Shown here piece after piece: positions 26,942-35,079 of a stretch of 64,000 bases of DNA; the first letter of the stretch is position 1; each line of letters opens with the position of its first letter. Position numbers and translations under genes: made by a program. The notes beneath the pieces are model-generated. The model had not been told where the DNA came from. It saw only the letters and a list, made by a program, of their open reading frames with translations, and made no database searches. This DNA comes from Porticoccaceae bacterium. GTDB taxonomy: Bacteria > Pseudomonadota > Gammaproteobacteria > Pseudomonadales > Porticoccaceae. The stretch lies in NCBI GenBank assembly GCA_018069525.1, contig JAGPUQ010000003.1, forward strand, positions 1 through 64,000, given 5' to 3'.

Positions 26942-27526
26942 ATGGATATGAAAGCACAAAATAATCGTAACGACGCTCGGGCCTGTTCTCAGAAGGGCTT
27001 GGCGCGGGAAAATGGCTTTACGCTGATTGAGCTGATGATCGTGGTTGCGTTGATGGCAATTTTGATGGCCCTTGCGGGACCATCGTTTACTAAATTAATG
27101 AATAGCAATAGGCTGCAGACGATGGCCGATAATTTTTATACCTCGGTTGTCCTGGCGCGAAGTGAGGCTCTGACGCGGAACGTGCCAGTCATTATGTGTA
27201 AAAGCAGTAACGGTAGTACTTGCGTGACGACCGGCGATTGGGAACAAGGCTGGATTGTTTTTGAAGACACTGATGTCTCCGGCAATAAGCATGCGACAAA
27301 TGAGCCGGCTCTGAAGAGATACCCGGCTATGGCCGCTGGCTATACCTTAACGACAGCGGGTAGTACCTTCGCAAATCAATTAATTTATCGTCCCGATGGA
27401 ACGGCTAATAGCTTTGATACCTTTCGTGTGTGCGACCCCGATGCCGACGTTACGACAGGGCTATCGATAGTAATCAGTATTGTTGGCCGGCCGCGAATGT
27501 CGAAGACAGTGGCGGGATGCTCATGA
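26942..27526 (+). CDS. fimT: Type IV minor pilin, FimT/FimU (GspH) family
   Basis: This 194-residue prepilin has a hydrophilic leader of about 28 residues (longer than usual), then the PilD cleavage motif G-FTLIELMIVVALMAILMALA with Glu at +5. The GspH domain follows (LQTMADNFYTSVVLARSEALTRNVPVIMCKSSNGSTC). It is expected to be one of the minor pilins that prime type IV pilus assembly. It heads the cluster fimT-pilV-pilW-pilX-pilY1-pilE. FimT and FimU are hard to separate by eye; only one of them is present here. Its TGA overlaps the pilV ATG. Confidence 0.92.
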   Translation: MDMKAQNNRNDARACSQKGLARENGFTLIELMIVVALMAILMALAGPSFTKLMNSNRLQTMADNFYTSVVLARSEALTRNVPVIMCKSSNGSTCVTTGDWEQGWIVFEDTDVSGNKHATNEPALKRYPAMAAGYTLTTAGSTFANQLIYRPDGTANSFDTFRVCDPDADVTTGLSIVISIVGRPRMSKTVAGCS

Positions 27527-28131
27527 GGTTATTGAATATGTTGATCGAATCCAGGCGTGGCGAGCGGGTCGGAATGCGTTATTTACAGCAGGGTGTGGGG
27601 CTGATTGAGGTATTGATTGCAGTGTTGGTGCTTTCGGTCGGTATTTTGGGTGTGGCTGCTTTGCAGATCACCGGAAAACAAGCTTTGAGTGACGCTTCGC
27701 AGCGCTCGGTCGCGACTGGCCTGGCGCGAGATATAGCGGAAAGGATGCGTAGCAACCCATCGGAGCTGGAGTCCTACGAGACCACTTTAGGTGGTGGAAC
27801 AATAACAGAGCCAAGTACTTGTAGGAATAGTAATTGCACCACCGCCCAGCTGGCTGCCAGGGATCTTTTTGAGTGGGAACAACTACTCGACGGAGCGGAT
27901 GAAACTGTTGTCATCGGTGGGGTTACCACTAATACCGGTGGTTTAGTTAATCCACGGGCCTGCATTACACACACACTTGGCAAAATAACAGTGGCGATTG
28001 CGTGGCGTGGTACCACTGACCAGCTCAATCCAACTACTTCCACGTGCGGTGAAAGTGTGACTTTATACGATACCGATAACGTGCGTCGCAGGTTACTGGT
28101 TATCAATACCTATATAGCGACTTTGAGCTAA
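27523..28131 (+). CDS. pilV: Type IV pilus minor pilin PilV
   Basis: This prepilin has the motif QQG-VGLIEVLIAVLVLSVGILGVAALQ, where cleavage after Gly places Glu at +5, followed by the PilV block SQRSVATGLARDIAERMRSNP. I start it at the ATG 27523, whose ATGA overlaps the fimT stop, giving 202 residues with a leader of about 26 residues. An ATG at 27517 is an alternative. Cysteine pairs in CRNSNC and later suggest disulfides. PilV helps form the PilVWX-PilY1 tip complex. Confidence 0.93.
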   Translation: MRLLNMLIESRRGERVGMRYLQQGVGLIEVLIAVLVLSVGILGVAALQITGKQALSDASQRSVATGLARDIAERMRSNPSELESYETTLGGGTITEPSTCRNSNCTTAQLAARDLFEWEQLLDGADETVVIGGVTTNTGGLVNPRACITHTLGKITVAIAWRGTTDQLNPTTSTCGESVTLYDTDNVRRRLLVINTYIATLS

Positions 28132-29183
28132 TGAATATGTTGGTTAATGATGCAGGTGGAAAACGCTTCGCGAAGATCCAGGCTGGGGTAAACCGGAGGG
28201 GGGTTAGCAATCAGCTGGGGTTTTCTATCATTGAATTTATGATCGCCGTGTTACTGGGGATTGTATTAACCTCGGGGGTGATCAGTGTTTACATAGAAAG
28301 TAAACGCAATTACTCCTACGACGATGAAGTGGCTCGATTACAGGAAAATGGACGCTACGCGATTAACCTGGTTCGCAATGAACTAACGCAGGCCGGGTAT
28401 TGGGGGGGGAGGCTTGACACTATCCCCTCTGCAGCGGTGACTACTGATTGCGTGAGTGCCGGTAACTGGGCCTTACAAATTGGCGATCCGGTTGATCTTA
28501 TAGACACCTTTGCCATTTTGCTAAACACGGTTAAGGGCGAGGATATTAGCAATTGTCTGGATGCAACCGAAATTCAACTAGGCACAGATATTATCTCTGT
28601 GAAAAGAACAGCGGGCCAGGCGACCCTGAAAAATGGAGATTTTCCAACGGGAGTTATCGCGGCCGATACTTCGCAATGGTATTTGAGAGTTGAAGATTAC
28701 GGTAAGACTGTGTCCTGGGTTTATCTGAACAATTCGGGAAGCATTCCCTCAGCCGAAGCAACGGCGGGTTCAGGTTATGATTATTGGGAATACTACGCCA
28801 AGGTGTTTTATATCCGTAATTTTGCAGAAACGTCAGGTGATGGCATTCCAACATTGGCTGTTGAATCCCTGAAGGGCGACGACATGGCGACCGATGCCAT
28901 GGTGAGGGGTGTTGAGGACATGCAGATAGAATTCGGTATTGATGCGGGCGAGGACGACACGCCGGATCAATATAAAAACACCCCTACGGCCGCTGATCTG
29001 GAACGCGTCGTGTCCGCACGTATTTATTTGTTACTGCGTAGCGAAATTGAATTACCCGGCTATACCAATACTAAAATTTATACCCTGGGTGGAAAAGTCC
29101 TCCCGGCAAAAAATGATGGGTTTATGCGCAAGGTCTATAGCACCACCGTGCAGATGCGCAACGCCATTCCCCCAGGTGCTTAA
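28131..29183 (+). CDS. pilW: Type IV pilus minor pilin PilW
   Basis: This 350-residue minor pilin has a leader of about 31 residues, then the cleavage site G-FSIIEFMIAVLLGIVLTSGVISVY with Glu at +5. Next is the PilW signature ENGRYAINLVRNELTQAGYWGG, where the ELRMAGY-like stretch is well preserved. The C-terminal third (VRGVEDMQIEFGIDAGED..., RVVSARIYLLLRSE) is also typical. Start and pilV stop share the sequence TAATG. Confidence 0.93.
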   Translation: MNMLVNDAGGKRFAKIQAGVNRRGVSNQLGFSIIEFMIAVLLGIVLTSGVISVYIESKRNYSYDDEVARLQENGRYAINLVRNELTQAGYWGGRLDTIPSAAVTTDCVSAGNWALQIGDPVDLIDTFAILLNTVKGEDISNCLDATEIQLGTDIISVKRTAGQATLKNGDFPTGVIAADTSQWYLRVEDYGKTVSWVYLNNSGSIPSAEATAGSGYDYWEYYAKVFYIRNFAETSGDGIPTLAVESLKGDDMATDAMVRGVEDMQIEFGIDAGEDDTPDQYKNTPTAADLERVVSARIYLLLRSEIELPGYTNTKIYTLGGKVLPAKNDGFMRKVYSTTVQMRNAIPPGA

Positions 29184-29184
29184 T

Positions 29185-29751
29185 ATGCGAATTGAGAGAA
29201 AGCAAATGATTCGATTGTCCACCACTAGCAGCGCTCCCTCCCGATCGAAGGGCGCGGTTTTAATAATTTCTTTAGTGTTTTTATTATTGCTGGCGATGGT
29301 GGCGACGACAGTGATGCAGACCAGTATTAGCGAAACCCAAATGGCGGGGAATTCCCAGTTTCGAGAGGAAGCCTTTCAGCGCGTACAGGCCATCGCTATG
29401 GCCATTGCTAACGATAGAGATAACTTCCCCACCACTGGTGATGTTGGTTATGTGTTATGCAATACCGTAGCGACCGGTGTTGCTGGCTGTGATGAAACAT
29501 CCATAACTCTAGATAACGATATTGTAACCTACCCCACCGGAGTGACCTTGGATTACTGGGTAACGCGCGAGGGGCCAGAGATATTAGATTCGCCGCCTTT
29601 TCGCGAGTCCGAGAGCAGTACTAGCAGCGTGACGAGTTACGACGCAGCCGTTTTTGAAGCGCACGCGTCTTACGATGGCGGCGCTGCACGTTTAGGGCGA
29701 GCTGAAGTGGCACAGGGCGTCGCTATTAAAATTGTTTCATCAGCACAGTAG
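29185..29751 (+). CDS. pilX: Type IV pilus minor pilin PilX
   Basis: This 188-residue protein has a hydrophobic N-terminal helix after SKG-AVLIISLVFLLLLAMVATTVMQTS. The residue at +5 is not Glu, as is usual for PilX/GspK-type minor pilins. MAGNSQFREEAFQRVQAI matches the PilX helix. The start is the ATG two bases after the pilW stop; an ATG at 29206 would shorten it by seven residues. The adjacent order pilW-pilX-pilY1 fixes the identity, although sequence similarity to characterised PilX is mostly confined to the N-terminus. Confidence 0.88.
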   Translation: MRIERKQMIRLSTTSSAPSRSKGAVLIISLVFLLLLAMVATTVMQTSISETQMAGNSQFREEAFQRVQAIAMAIANDRDNFPTTGDVGYVLCNTVATGVAGCDETSITLDNDIVTYPTGVTLDYWVTREGPEILDSPPFRESESSTSSVTSYDAAVFEAHASYDGGAARLGRAEVAQGVAIKIVSSAQ

Positions 29752-29770
29752 TGAGATGAGGAGTAGAACC

Positions 29771-32700
29771 ATGAACAACATGAAAAAAATTATTTGTATT
29801 GGGCTTGTTAGTTTGTTCAGCTGGAATAGCTACGTGCTTGCCGACGATATTGATATTTACCTGGGGTCAAAGCCTGCCTCTGCTCCCCTGGTGATGTTAA
29901 TGTTGGATTGGCGGCCCAGCGTTTTTTCAAACCTCTGTAGTTCAATGGATGCTTCGTGCGAGGCGATAATGAGCCCGGAAGCCGCGGCTATCCTAAAAGC
30001 TGCCAGAGCAGATGCGGGAACCCCATTAAGCGATTCCGTGTCTCTTTATGAAGCTTTTGTCGCAGTACTGCAGGTGGTGGTGGCTAACCCGGCTTTTGAT
30101 CCTATTCATATGGGTTTAATGCTGAGTAACTTCACCGATGGTGGCACTATTCTTGAGGGTTATAAAAGACTCGGTGATACCATTTCTGCCGACACCCAAT
30201 CCATTCGTCCTGCGCTGGCGGTCACGACGCAAAACAGGGACTACCTTATTTCCCGCCTACGTGAGATCACTGAGCCTTCGAATAATTCCAAATCGCACAA
30301 ATTGCAGCCTAGTGAAACGTTTTATGAGATGTACAGTTATTTGAACGGCCTCGCAGTGCAGTTTGGCGACGCTGCGGGGACCACGAATAACTTCCAAAGT
30401 ATCTCGCCCCCGAACCCTGGCTTCGACTCCTTTATTCAAAGCGGGGGTAATTATATTGTGCCTCAGCAGTTCACCGATTATGCCTGTACCAGTACTTACG
30501 CGATCATGATGGCGATGAATGTTGCCAACAACGACAACGATCTGGACGCAGAAATTACCAGTAGTATGTCGGCCACTGCGGCGGTTAAATTCGAAGACAT
30601 GCTGACGTATATGAATGCTAACGACATCGCTACAAGTGGCGCGGCAACCGGCGACCAAAACCTGATCACCTGGGTTATTTCTGACTCGGGAAGTAAGGGT
30701 TCGACTGGCGTTTGGGCGGCGGCCGGCGGTTCCGGAGATGGCTTGTTGAATTTTGAAGATGCGGTCGCGCTGCAGGCCACTTTGGAAGAGGCTTTCACCG
30801 AAATTATCAGCGTGAGTAGTACCTTCGTTGCCGCTTCGGTTCCGGTTAACGTATTTAACCGTACCGAATCCCTGGATAATTTATACGTTGCCCTGTTTGA
30901 GGCGCGAACAACCATCGACTGGCCCGGCAATTTAAAAAAGCTCAAATTGGTGGATGAAGATATCAATGTTGATACCACGGGCGATGGTGTTGCCGATTCA
31001 ACGGATGGCTTTTTTGATAATGTTATCGATGTGCTTGATAACGACGCCTTCGAAGTTGATGGTAATGATATTGGGCGAATAAGAACAGGGGCGCTAACCT
31101 TCTGGACTGATGTGGGCGAATTGCCGCCTCCTGACACCAACGAAGGGGAGGTCGTGGATCGGGATGGCCGTTCTGTGTTACGTGGTGGCGCTGGGCAGCA
31201 GGTACCCGGTTTTATCTCTGATGCACCGGGCGACGAGAATACTGATACCGATGCACGGCAGGTCTACGTGACCCCAGCTTCGGGTGCCGCGCTAGAGGCC
31301 CTGGGTGTTATTGGGGCGACACCGAGTGCCTCAGAGATCATCGTGATCAATGAATTGCTTGGGGTTGATTACAGCGCGCTGAGTGCTGGTGATAAAAATA
31401 CCGCCGAAGACGATGCTAATGAAATCATCAAATGGATGCGCGGTGAGGATGTAAATGATGCCGATGGCGATAGCAGTGTCACGGATGCACGTCCCTGGAT
31501 CATGGGCGCGTCGATTCACTCTCGGCCCCTGGCAATTAACTATGGGACTAGAGACAGTCATTCGACGACTAATCCCAATATTTTGTTAATGATGGGCACT
31601 AACGATGGCTATTTCCATTTTTTCGAAAATACTGATCCTGGCGTTGGTGACTCCGACGCAGCTCTATTGGCACTGCAAAGCGGAACAGAGTTGCTTGCAT
31701 TTATGCCACAGGAAATGCTGAGTAGGGTAAAAACCTTCAAAACTAATACGCAAAGCAGTAATAAGATGATCTACGGTGTTGACGGAGAGCCAGCTTCGCT
31801 AGTGGTCGATGATGACCGGGATGGCAATATTGAGGTCGGTGACGAAGTTTATGTGTATTTCGGTTTCCGTCGCGGAGGCAACGGTTATTACGCCCTGGAT
31901 GTCAGTAATCCTGATGTGGCTACTGTGCCGCCCACTATTGCCTGGAAGATTTTTCAGACCAGCGGGGGCAGTTTTGACGAGTTGGGCTTGACGTTTTCGA
32001 AGCCGGTAGTAACCAAGGTGAATTATAACGGCACCATAACGGATGTGGTTATTTTTGCCGGGGGTTACAACGGCGGCTGGGATAGCGGGTTCACCGCTCG
32101 CCTTGGCAAAGATTTAGGCGATGCTGATGATACTGTGGGTAATGCCATTTACGTGGTTAACGCCAGAACTGGCGCTTTAATCTGGAAGGTAAAACAGGGC
32201 TCGGGCGCTGCGAGCAATACGGTGTTTCAGCATGCTGACATGGTCGACAGCATCCCGGCTACGGTGGTGCCCTTAGATGTAAACAACAATGGTGTTACCG
32301 ACCGTTTGTATGTTGGTGATATGGGTGGAGCAGTGTGGCGTGTCGACATGCCGGAAGGCAGTGCGACAAATCAACGGCGAGATAGCTGGTTTGCCAGTAA
32401 ATTTGCCGAGCTGGGTACGGATGGCGCGCCGAACGATCGACGATTTTTTCATTCAGTCGATATCGTCTTAACCAAAGATGACACTGGAGATTACGATGGT
32501 ATTGCCATTTCCTCTGGAGACAGGGCGGATCCGCTGGGAGTAGATACAGAGAATTATTTGTTTTATATGAAGGATCGCACTACGACTAGCGGCGCTGCTT
32601 CCGTGAAGACCAGAAGCCCCTATGTGTTAAGCGATCTAGCTGATGTTACCCCTTGTCTAACCGGCGCCGAAACTGGTTGTGCGGCTCTTAGTATGGCCAA

Positions 32701-33070
32701 TGGTTGGCGGATACAGTTAGTAGGAACGGGTGAAAAAAGCCTATCCAAACCCATAGTTGATGGTGGTATCGCAGTATTTACCAGCTTTGAACCGAGTGTT
32801 GGTGTTAGTTCCTGTGACGCGACCGAGGGGGAAGGTTTCGCTTATTTAGTGAATTTGGCTGATGGTACCGCCGTGAATTCTATCCGAAAATATCCAGTAG
32901 GGAAGGGTATTCCGCCAGGAGTAGTGGCTATTAATGGAGCGCTTATTATTCCGGGCGGTGGCATTATTGAGGACGGGGATGGTGCTGCGGACCGCAAAAA
33001 AATTCTAAAAAGTACCAGTAAAGGGAGCTGGCTAATTTACTGGCGCGAACTTGGTATTGATGACCTATAG
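29771..33070 (+). CDS. pilY1: Type IV pilus tip adhesin/biogenesis protein PilY1
   Basis: This 1099-residue exported protein has a signal peptide (MNNMKKIICIGLVSLFSWNSYVLA). The N-terminal half occupies the place of the von Willebrand A domain, but the metal site reads DWRPS instead of DxSxS. The C-terminal PilY1 beta-propeller starts near NILLMMGTNDGYFHFF (about residue 600). A calcium-loop-like segment (D680-x-D682-x-D684-G) lies in it, and DVNNNGVTDRLYVGDMGGAVWRVDM is a typical blade. The start has GAGGAG 7 bp upstream. PilY1 proteins sit at the pilus tip and influence adhesion, surface sensing and extension/retraction. Confidence 0.94.
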   Translation: MNNMKKIICIGLVSLFSWNSYVLADDIDIYLGSKPASAPLVMLMLDWRPSVFSNLCSSMDASCEAIMSPEAAAILKAARADAGTPLSDSVSLYEAFVAVLQVVVANPAFDPIHMGLMLSNFTDGGTILEGYKRLGDTISADTQSIRPALAVTTQNRDYLISRLREITEPSNNSKSHKLQPSETFYEMYSYLNGLAVQFGDAAGTTNNFQSISPPNPGFDSFIQSGGNYIVPQQFTDYACTSTYAIMMAMNVANNDNDLDAEITSSMSATAAVKFEDMLTYMNANDIATSGAATGDQNLITWVISDSGSKGSTGVWAAAGGSGDGLLNFEDAVALQATLEEAFTEIISVSSTFVAASVPVNVFNRTESLDNLYVALFEARTTIDWPGNLKKLKLVDEDINVDTTGDGVADSTDGFFDNVIDVLDNDAFEVDGNDIGRIRTGALTFWTDVGELPPPDTNEGEVVDRDGRSVLRGGAGQQVPGFISDAPGDENTDTDARQVYVTPASGAALEALGVIGATPSASEIIVINELLGVDYSALSAGDKNTAEDDANEIIKWMRGEDVNDADGDSSVTDARPWIMGASIHSRPLAINYGTRDSHSTTNPNILLMMGTNDGYFHFFENTDPGVGDSDAALLALQSGTELLAFMPQEMLSRVKTFKTNTQSSNKMIYGVDGEPASLVVDDDRDGNIEVGDEVYVYFGFRRGGNGYYALDVSNPDVATVPPTIAWKIFQTSGGSFDELGLTFSKPVVTKVNYNGTITDVVIFAGGYNGGWDSGFTARLGKDLGDADDTVGNAIYVVNARTGALIWKVKQGSGAASNTVFQHADMVDSIPATVVPLDVNNNGVTDRLYVGDMGGAVWRVDMPEGSATNQRRDSWFASKFAELGTDGAPNDRRFFHSVDIVLTKDDTGDYDGIAISSGDRADPLGVDTENYLFYMKDRTTTSGAASVKTRSPYVLSDLADVTPCLTGAETGCAALSMANGWRIQLVGTGEKSLSKPIVDGGIAVFTSFEPSVGVSSCDATEGEGFAYLVNLADGTAVNSIRKYPVGKGIPPGVVAINGALIIPGGGIIEDGDGAADRKKILKSTSKGSWLIYWRELGIDDL

Positions 33071-33083
33071 GGTGAGAAAGAAT

Positions 33084-33521
33084 ATGAACAGTCAGAAAAG
33101 CGCTGGGTTCTCCTTTATAGAACTAATGGTAGTAGTAGCGATAATAGCCATTTTATTTGGCCTGGCACTGCCTAGCTATCGGGAGTACGTGTTGCGCGCT
33201 AATCGCTCCGTTGCTCAGGCAGAGCTATTAGAAATGGCCGGGCGACAGGAGCAATATTTCGTCAACAACAAAACCTATACCACCAGTTTGGCTGCTTTAG
33301 GCTATCCAGCAACCTACTATGTTAACCGGGAAGGAGCACAGACTACGTCAGCTTTGGCTGTGTATCAGATGACTATCTCTAACGCCGGTACGGCGACTTC
33401 GTTTAGTTTAACTGCTACCCGAAGAAACGCTCAGACGGAGGATACGGACTGTGGCAATCTCACTTTAGATAATCTTGGCAATAAGACTGCTAGTGGAAGT
33501 GGGGATCGTTGTTGGGGTTAG
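33084..33521 (+). CDS. pilE: Type IV pilus minor pilin PilE
   Basis: This 145-residue prepilin has a very short leader MNSQKSAG, then FSFIELMVVVAIIAILFGLALPSYREYVLRANRSVAQAELLEMAGRQEQYFVNNKTYT, which matches PilE-type minor pilins linking the tip complex to the fibre. Two cysteines (DTDCGNL and DRCWG) form the C-terminal D-loop pair. The start ATG has GGTGAG 7 bp upstream and follows the pilY1 stop by 13 bp. It is the last gene of the cluster; no pilY2 gene lies between pilY1 and pilE. Confidence 0.94.
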   Translation: MNSQKSAGFSFIELMVVVAIIAILFGLALPSYREYVLRANRSVAQAELLEMAGRQEQYFVNNKTYTTSLAALGYPATYYVNREGAQTTSALAVYQMTISNAGTATSFSLTATRRNAQTEDTDCGNLTLDNLGNKTASGSGDRCWG

Positions 33522-33540
33522 AGGTTCGCGTTGCCCCAAC
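33511..33540. other. Inverted repeat at the convergent pilE/pilR ends
   Basis: GTTGGGG (33511-33517, overlapping the pilE end) and CCCCAAC (33534-33540) are perfect 7-bp arms with a 16-base loop. No T-run follows, so it is not a classical terminator, but it could stabilise the 3' ends of both transcripts. Confidence 0.4.
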
Positions 33541-33576
33541 AGCTTCTCTTCAGTGAGGGTGGATCGATGGGCGATT

Positions 33577-35046
33577 TTAGTCAATCCCCAGTTTCTTTAA
33601 TTTATAACGTATCTGCCGAAAAGTAATCCCCAGTTTTTCGGCAGCAGCGGTTTTGTTCCAACGGGTTTCCTGTAAGGTTTTTTCCAGTATCGAGCGTTCA
33701 ATGTTGGCCAGGTATTCATCCAGATTGCCGATATTCTCCAGTGTTTCCAGTGCTGGCACCGAGGTATGGGCCGAAAATTGATCCGGGTGTTCCCCTTTAT
33801 TTGAAGTTAAGCCATTTGAAGTTAAGCCATTAGAAATTACACCGTTTGCGTTAAGCGCTTCCGGTTTATTTTTCTCTCTAGCCCCACGTGTACCCGAAAC
33901 CGCAAATTGTAAGTCTTCGGCCTGAATAAGGTCGCCCTGGCAAAGCGTATAAGCCCGTTCCAGCATATTCTCCAGTTCGCGGACATTGCCAGGAAATCCG
34001 TATTCGCTCAGTAGGGAGAGCGCTTGGGGACTGAGTTGTGGTGTGACTTCCGCATCCGCGCTCATGCCTAGTTTTTGTAAAAAATAAGCGGCCAGCTCAG
34101 GAATATCTTCCGCGTGCTCCTGCAAGCTGGGCACCTGAATTTCAATGACGTTAATACGGTAGTACAAGTCCTGGCGAAACCGCCCTGTAGCCACTTCGTG
34201 TTCCAGATTTTTATGGGTGGCACTTAATATGCGCACATCTACATTAACTTCTTTATCGTCGCCCACCGGGCGCACGGTTTTTTCCTGAATGCTGCGCAGT
34301 AATTTTACTTGCATCGAAAGTGGTAAATCGGCGACTTCGTCGAGAAACAGGGTGCCGCCATTGGCGGCTTCAAACAAACCTTGTTTGTCTTGATAAGCGC
34401 CGGTAAAGCTACCTTTGAGATGACCGAAAAATTCGCTTTCCATTAATTCCGAAGGAATGGCGCCACAGTTGACGGGAACGAACGCGCCCTCCGCTCGTGG
34501 CCCCTGGTAGTGTATGGAACGGGCAACAATTTCCTTGCCGCTGCCGGATTCGCCGTAGATAAACACCGGTGCCTGGCTGCGCGCGACCTTGTCGATTTGA
34601 TCACGCAGCTGATTAATGGCCGGGGACTGCCCGATAAACTCACTGCGTTTGGCGGTTTTTTTAGATGGACTATCGGCCTGGCTAAGCTTCAGAGCGGTTT
34701 GCACCAGCGCGCGCAGGCGTTCTAGTTGCACCGGTTTTGAGACAAAGTCAAAGGCTCCGCGTTGCAGGGCATCGACAGCCATGTCGGTATTGCCGTGGGC
34801 GGTAATCATGGCGACGGGTAGCTCCGGATACTTGAGCTGAATATGATCAATTAAGTTAAGGCCGTCACCGTCGGGAAGACGCATGTCGGTGAGACAAAAA
34901 TCAAAGGTGTCCGCTTTTAAGGCGGCGATGCCGCCGGCGAGATCACCGGCTTCCGTTACCACCAGATCGAGTTGTTCGAGGGTGATGGTCAGCAGCTCGC
35001 GGATATCGGGTTCGTCGTCAATAATCAGCGCTTTGCGCAGAGTCAT
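33577..35046 (-). CDS. pilR: Sigma-54-dependent response regulator PilR
   Basis: This 489-residue NtrC-family activator partners PilS and activates pilA transcription with RpoN. It has a receiver domain with the phospho-acceptor Asp54 (CLTDMRLPDGDG). The AAA+ domain shows Walker A GESGSGKEIVARS, the sigma-54 loop GSFTGAYQDKQGLFE and GTLFLDEVADLPL. A Fis-type helix-turn-helix closes the protein (NKTAAAEKLGITFRQIRYKLKKLGID). The linker before the HTH contains Asn/Gly pentapeptides from a 15-bp repeat. The gene lies 33 bp after pilS. Confidence 0.96.
   Translation of the reverse strand: MTLRKALIIDDEPDIRELLTITLEQLDLVVTEAGDLAGGIAALKADTFDFCLTDMRLPDGDGLNLIDHIQLKYPELPVAMITAHGNTDMAVDALQRGAFDFVSKPVQLERLRALVQTALKLSQADSPSKKTAKRSEFIGQSPAINQLRDQIDKVARSQAPVFIYGESGSGKEIVARSIHYQGPRAEGAFVPVNCGAIPSELMESEFFGHLKGSFTGAYQDKQGLFEAANGGTLFLDEVADLPLSMQVKLLRSIQEKTVRPVGDDKEVNVDVRILSATHKNLEHEVATGRFRQDLYYRINVIEIQVPSLQEHAEDIPELAAYFLQKLGMSADAEVTPQLSPQALSLLSEYGFPGNVRELENMLERAYTLCQGDLIQAEDLQFAVSGTRGAREKNKPEALNANGVISNGLTSNGLTSNKGEHPDQFSAHTSVPALETLENIGNLDEYLANIERSILEKTLQETRWNKTAAAEKLGITFRQIRYKLKKLGID
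33800..33859. repeat. 15-bp in-frame repeat in the pilR linker
   Basis: Units start at 33800 and 33815 (both TTTGAAGTTAAGCCA, identical), with more divergent copies at 33830 and 33845. They encode pentapeptides of the type LTSNG/VISNG between the AAA+ and DNA-binding domains of PilR. Confidence 0.85.
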
Positions 35047-35079
35047 ATCTTGTCCTTGAGTCGCGGCCTGGTCTTTGGT

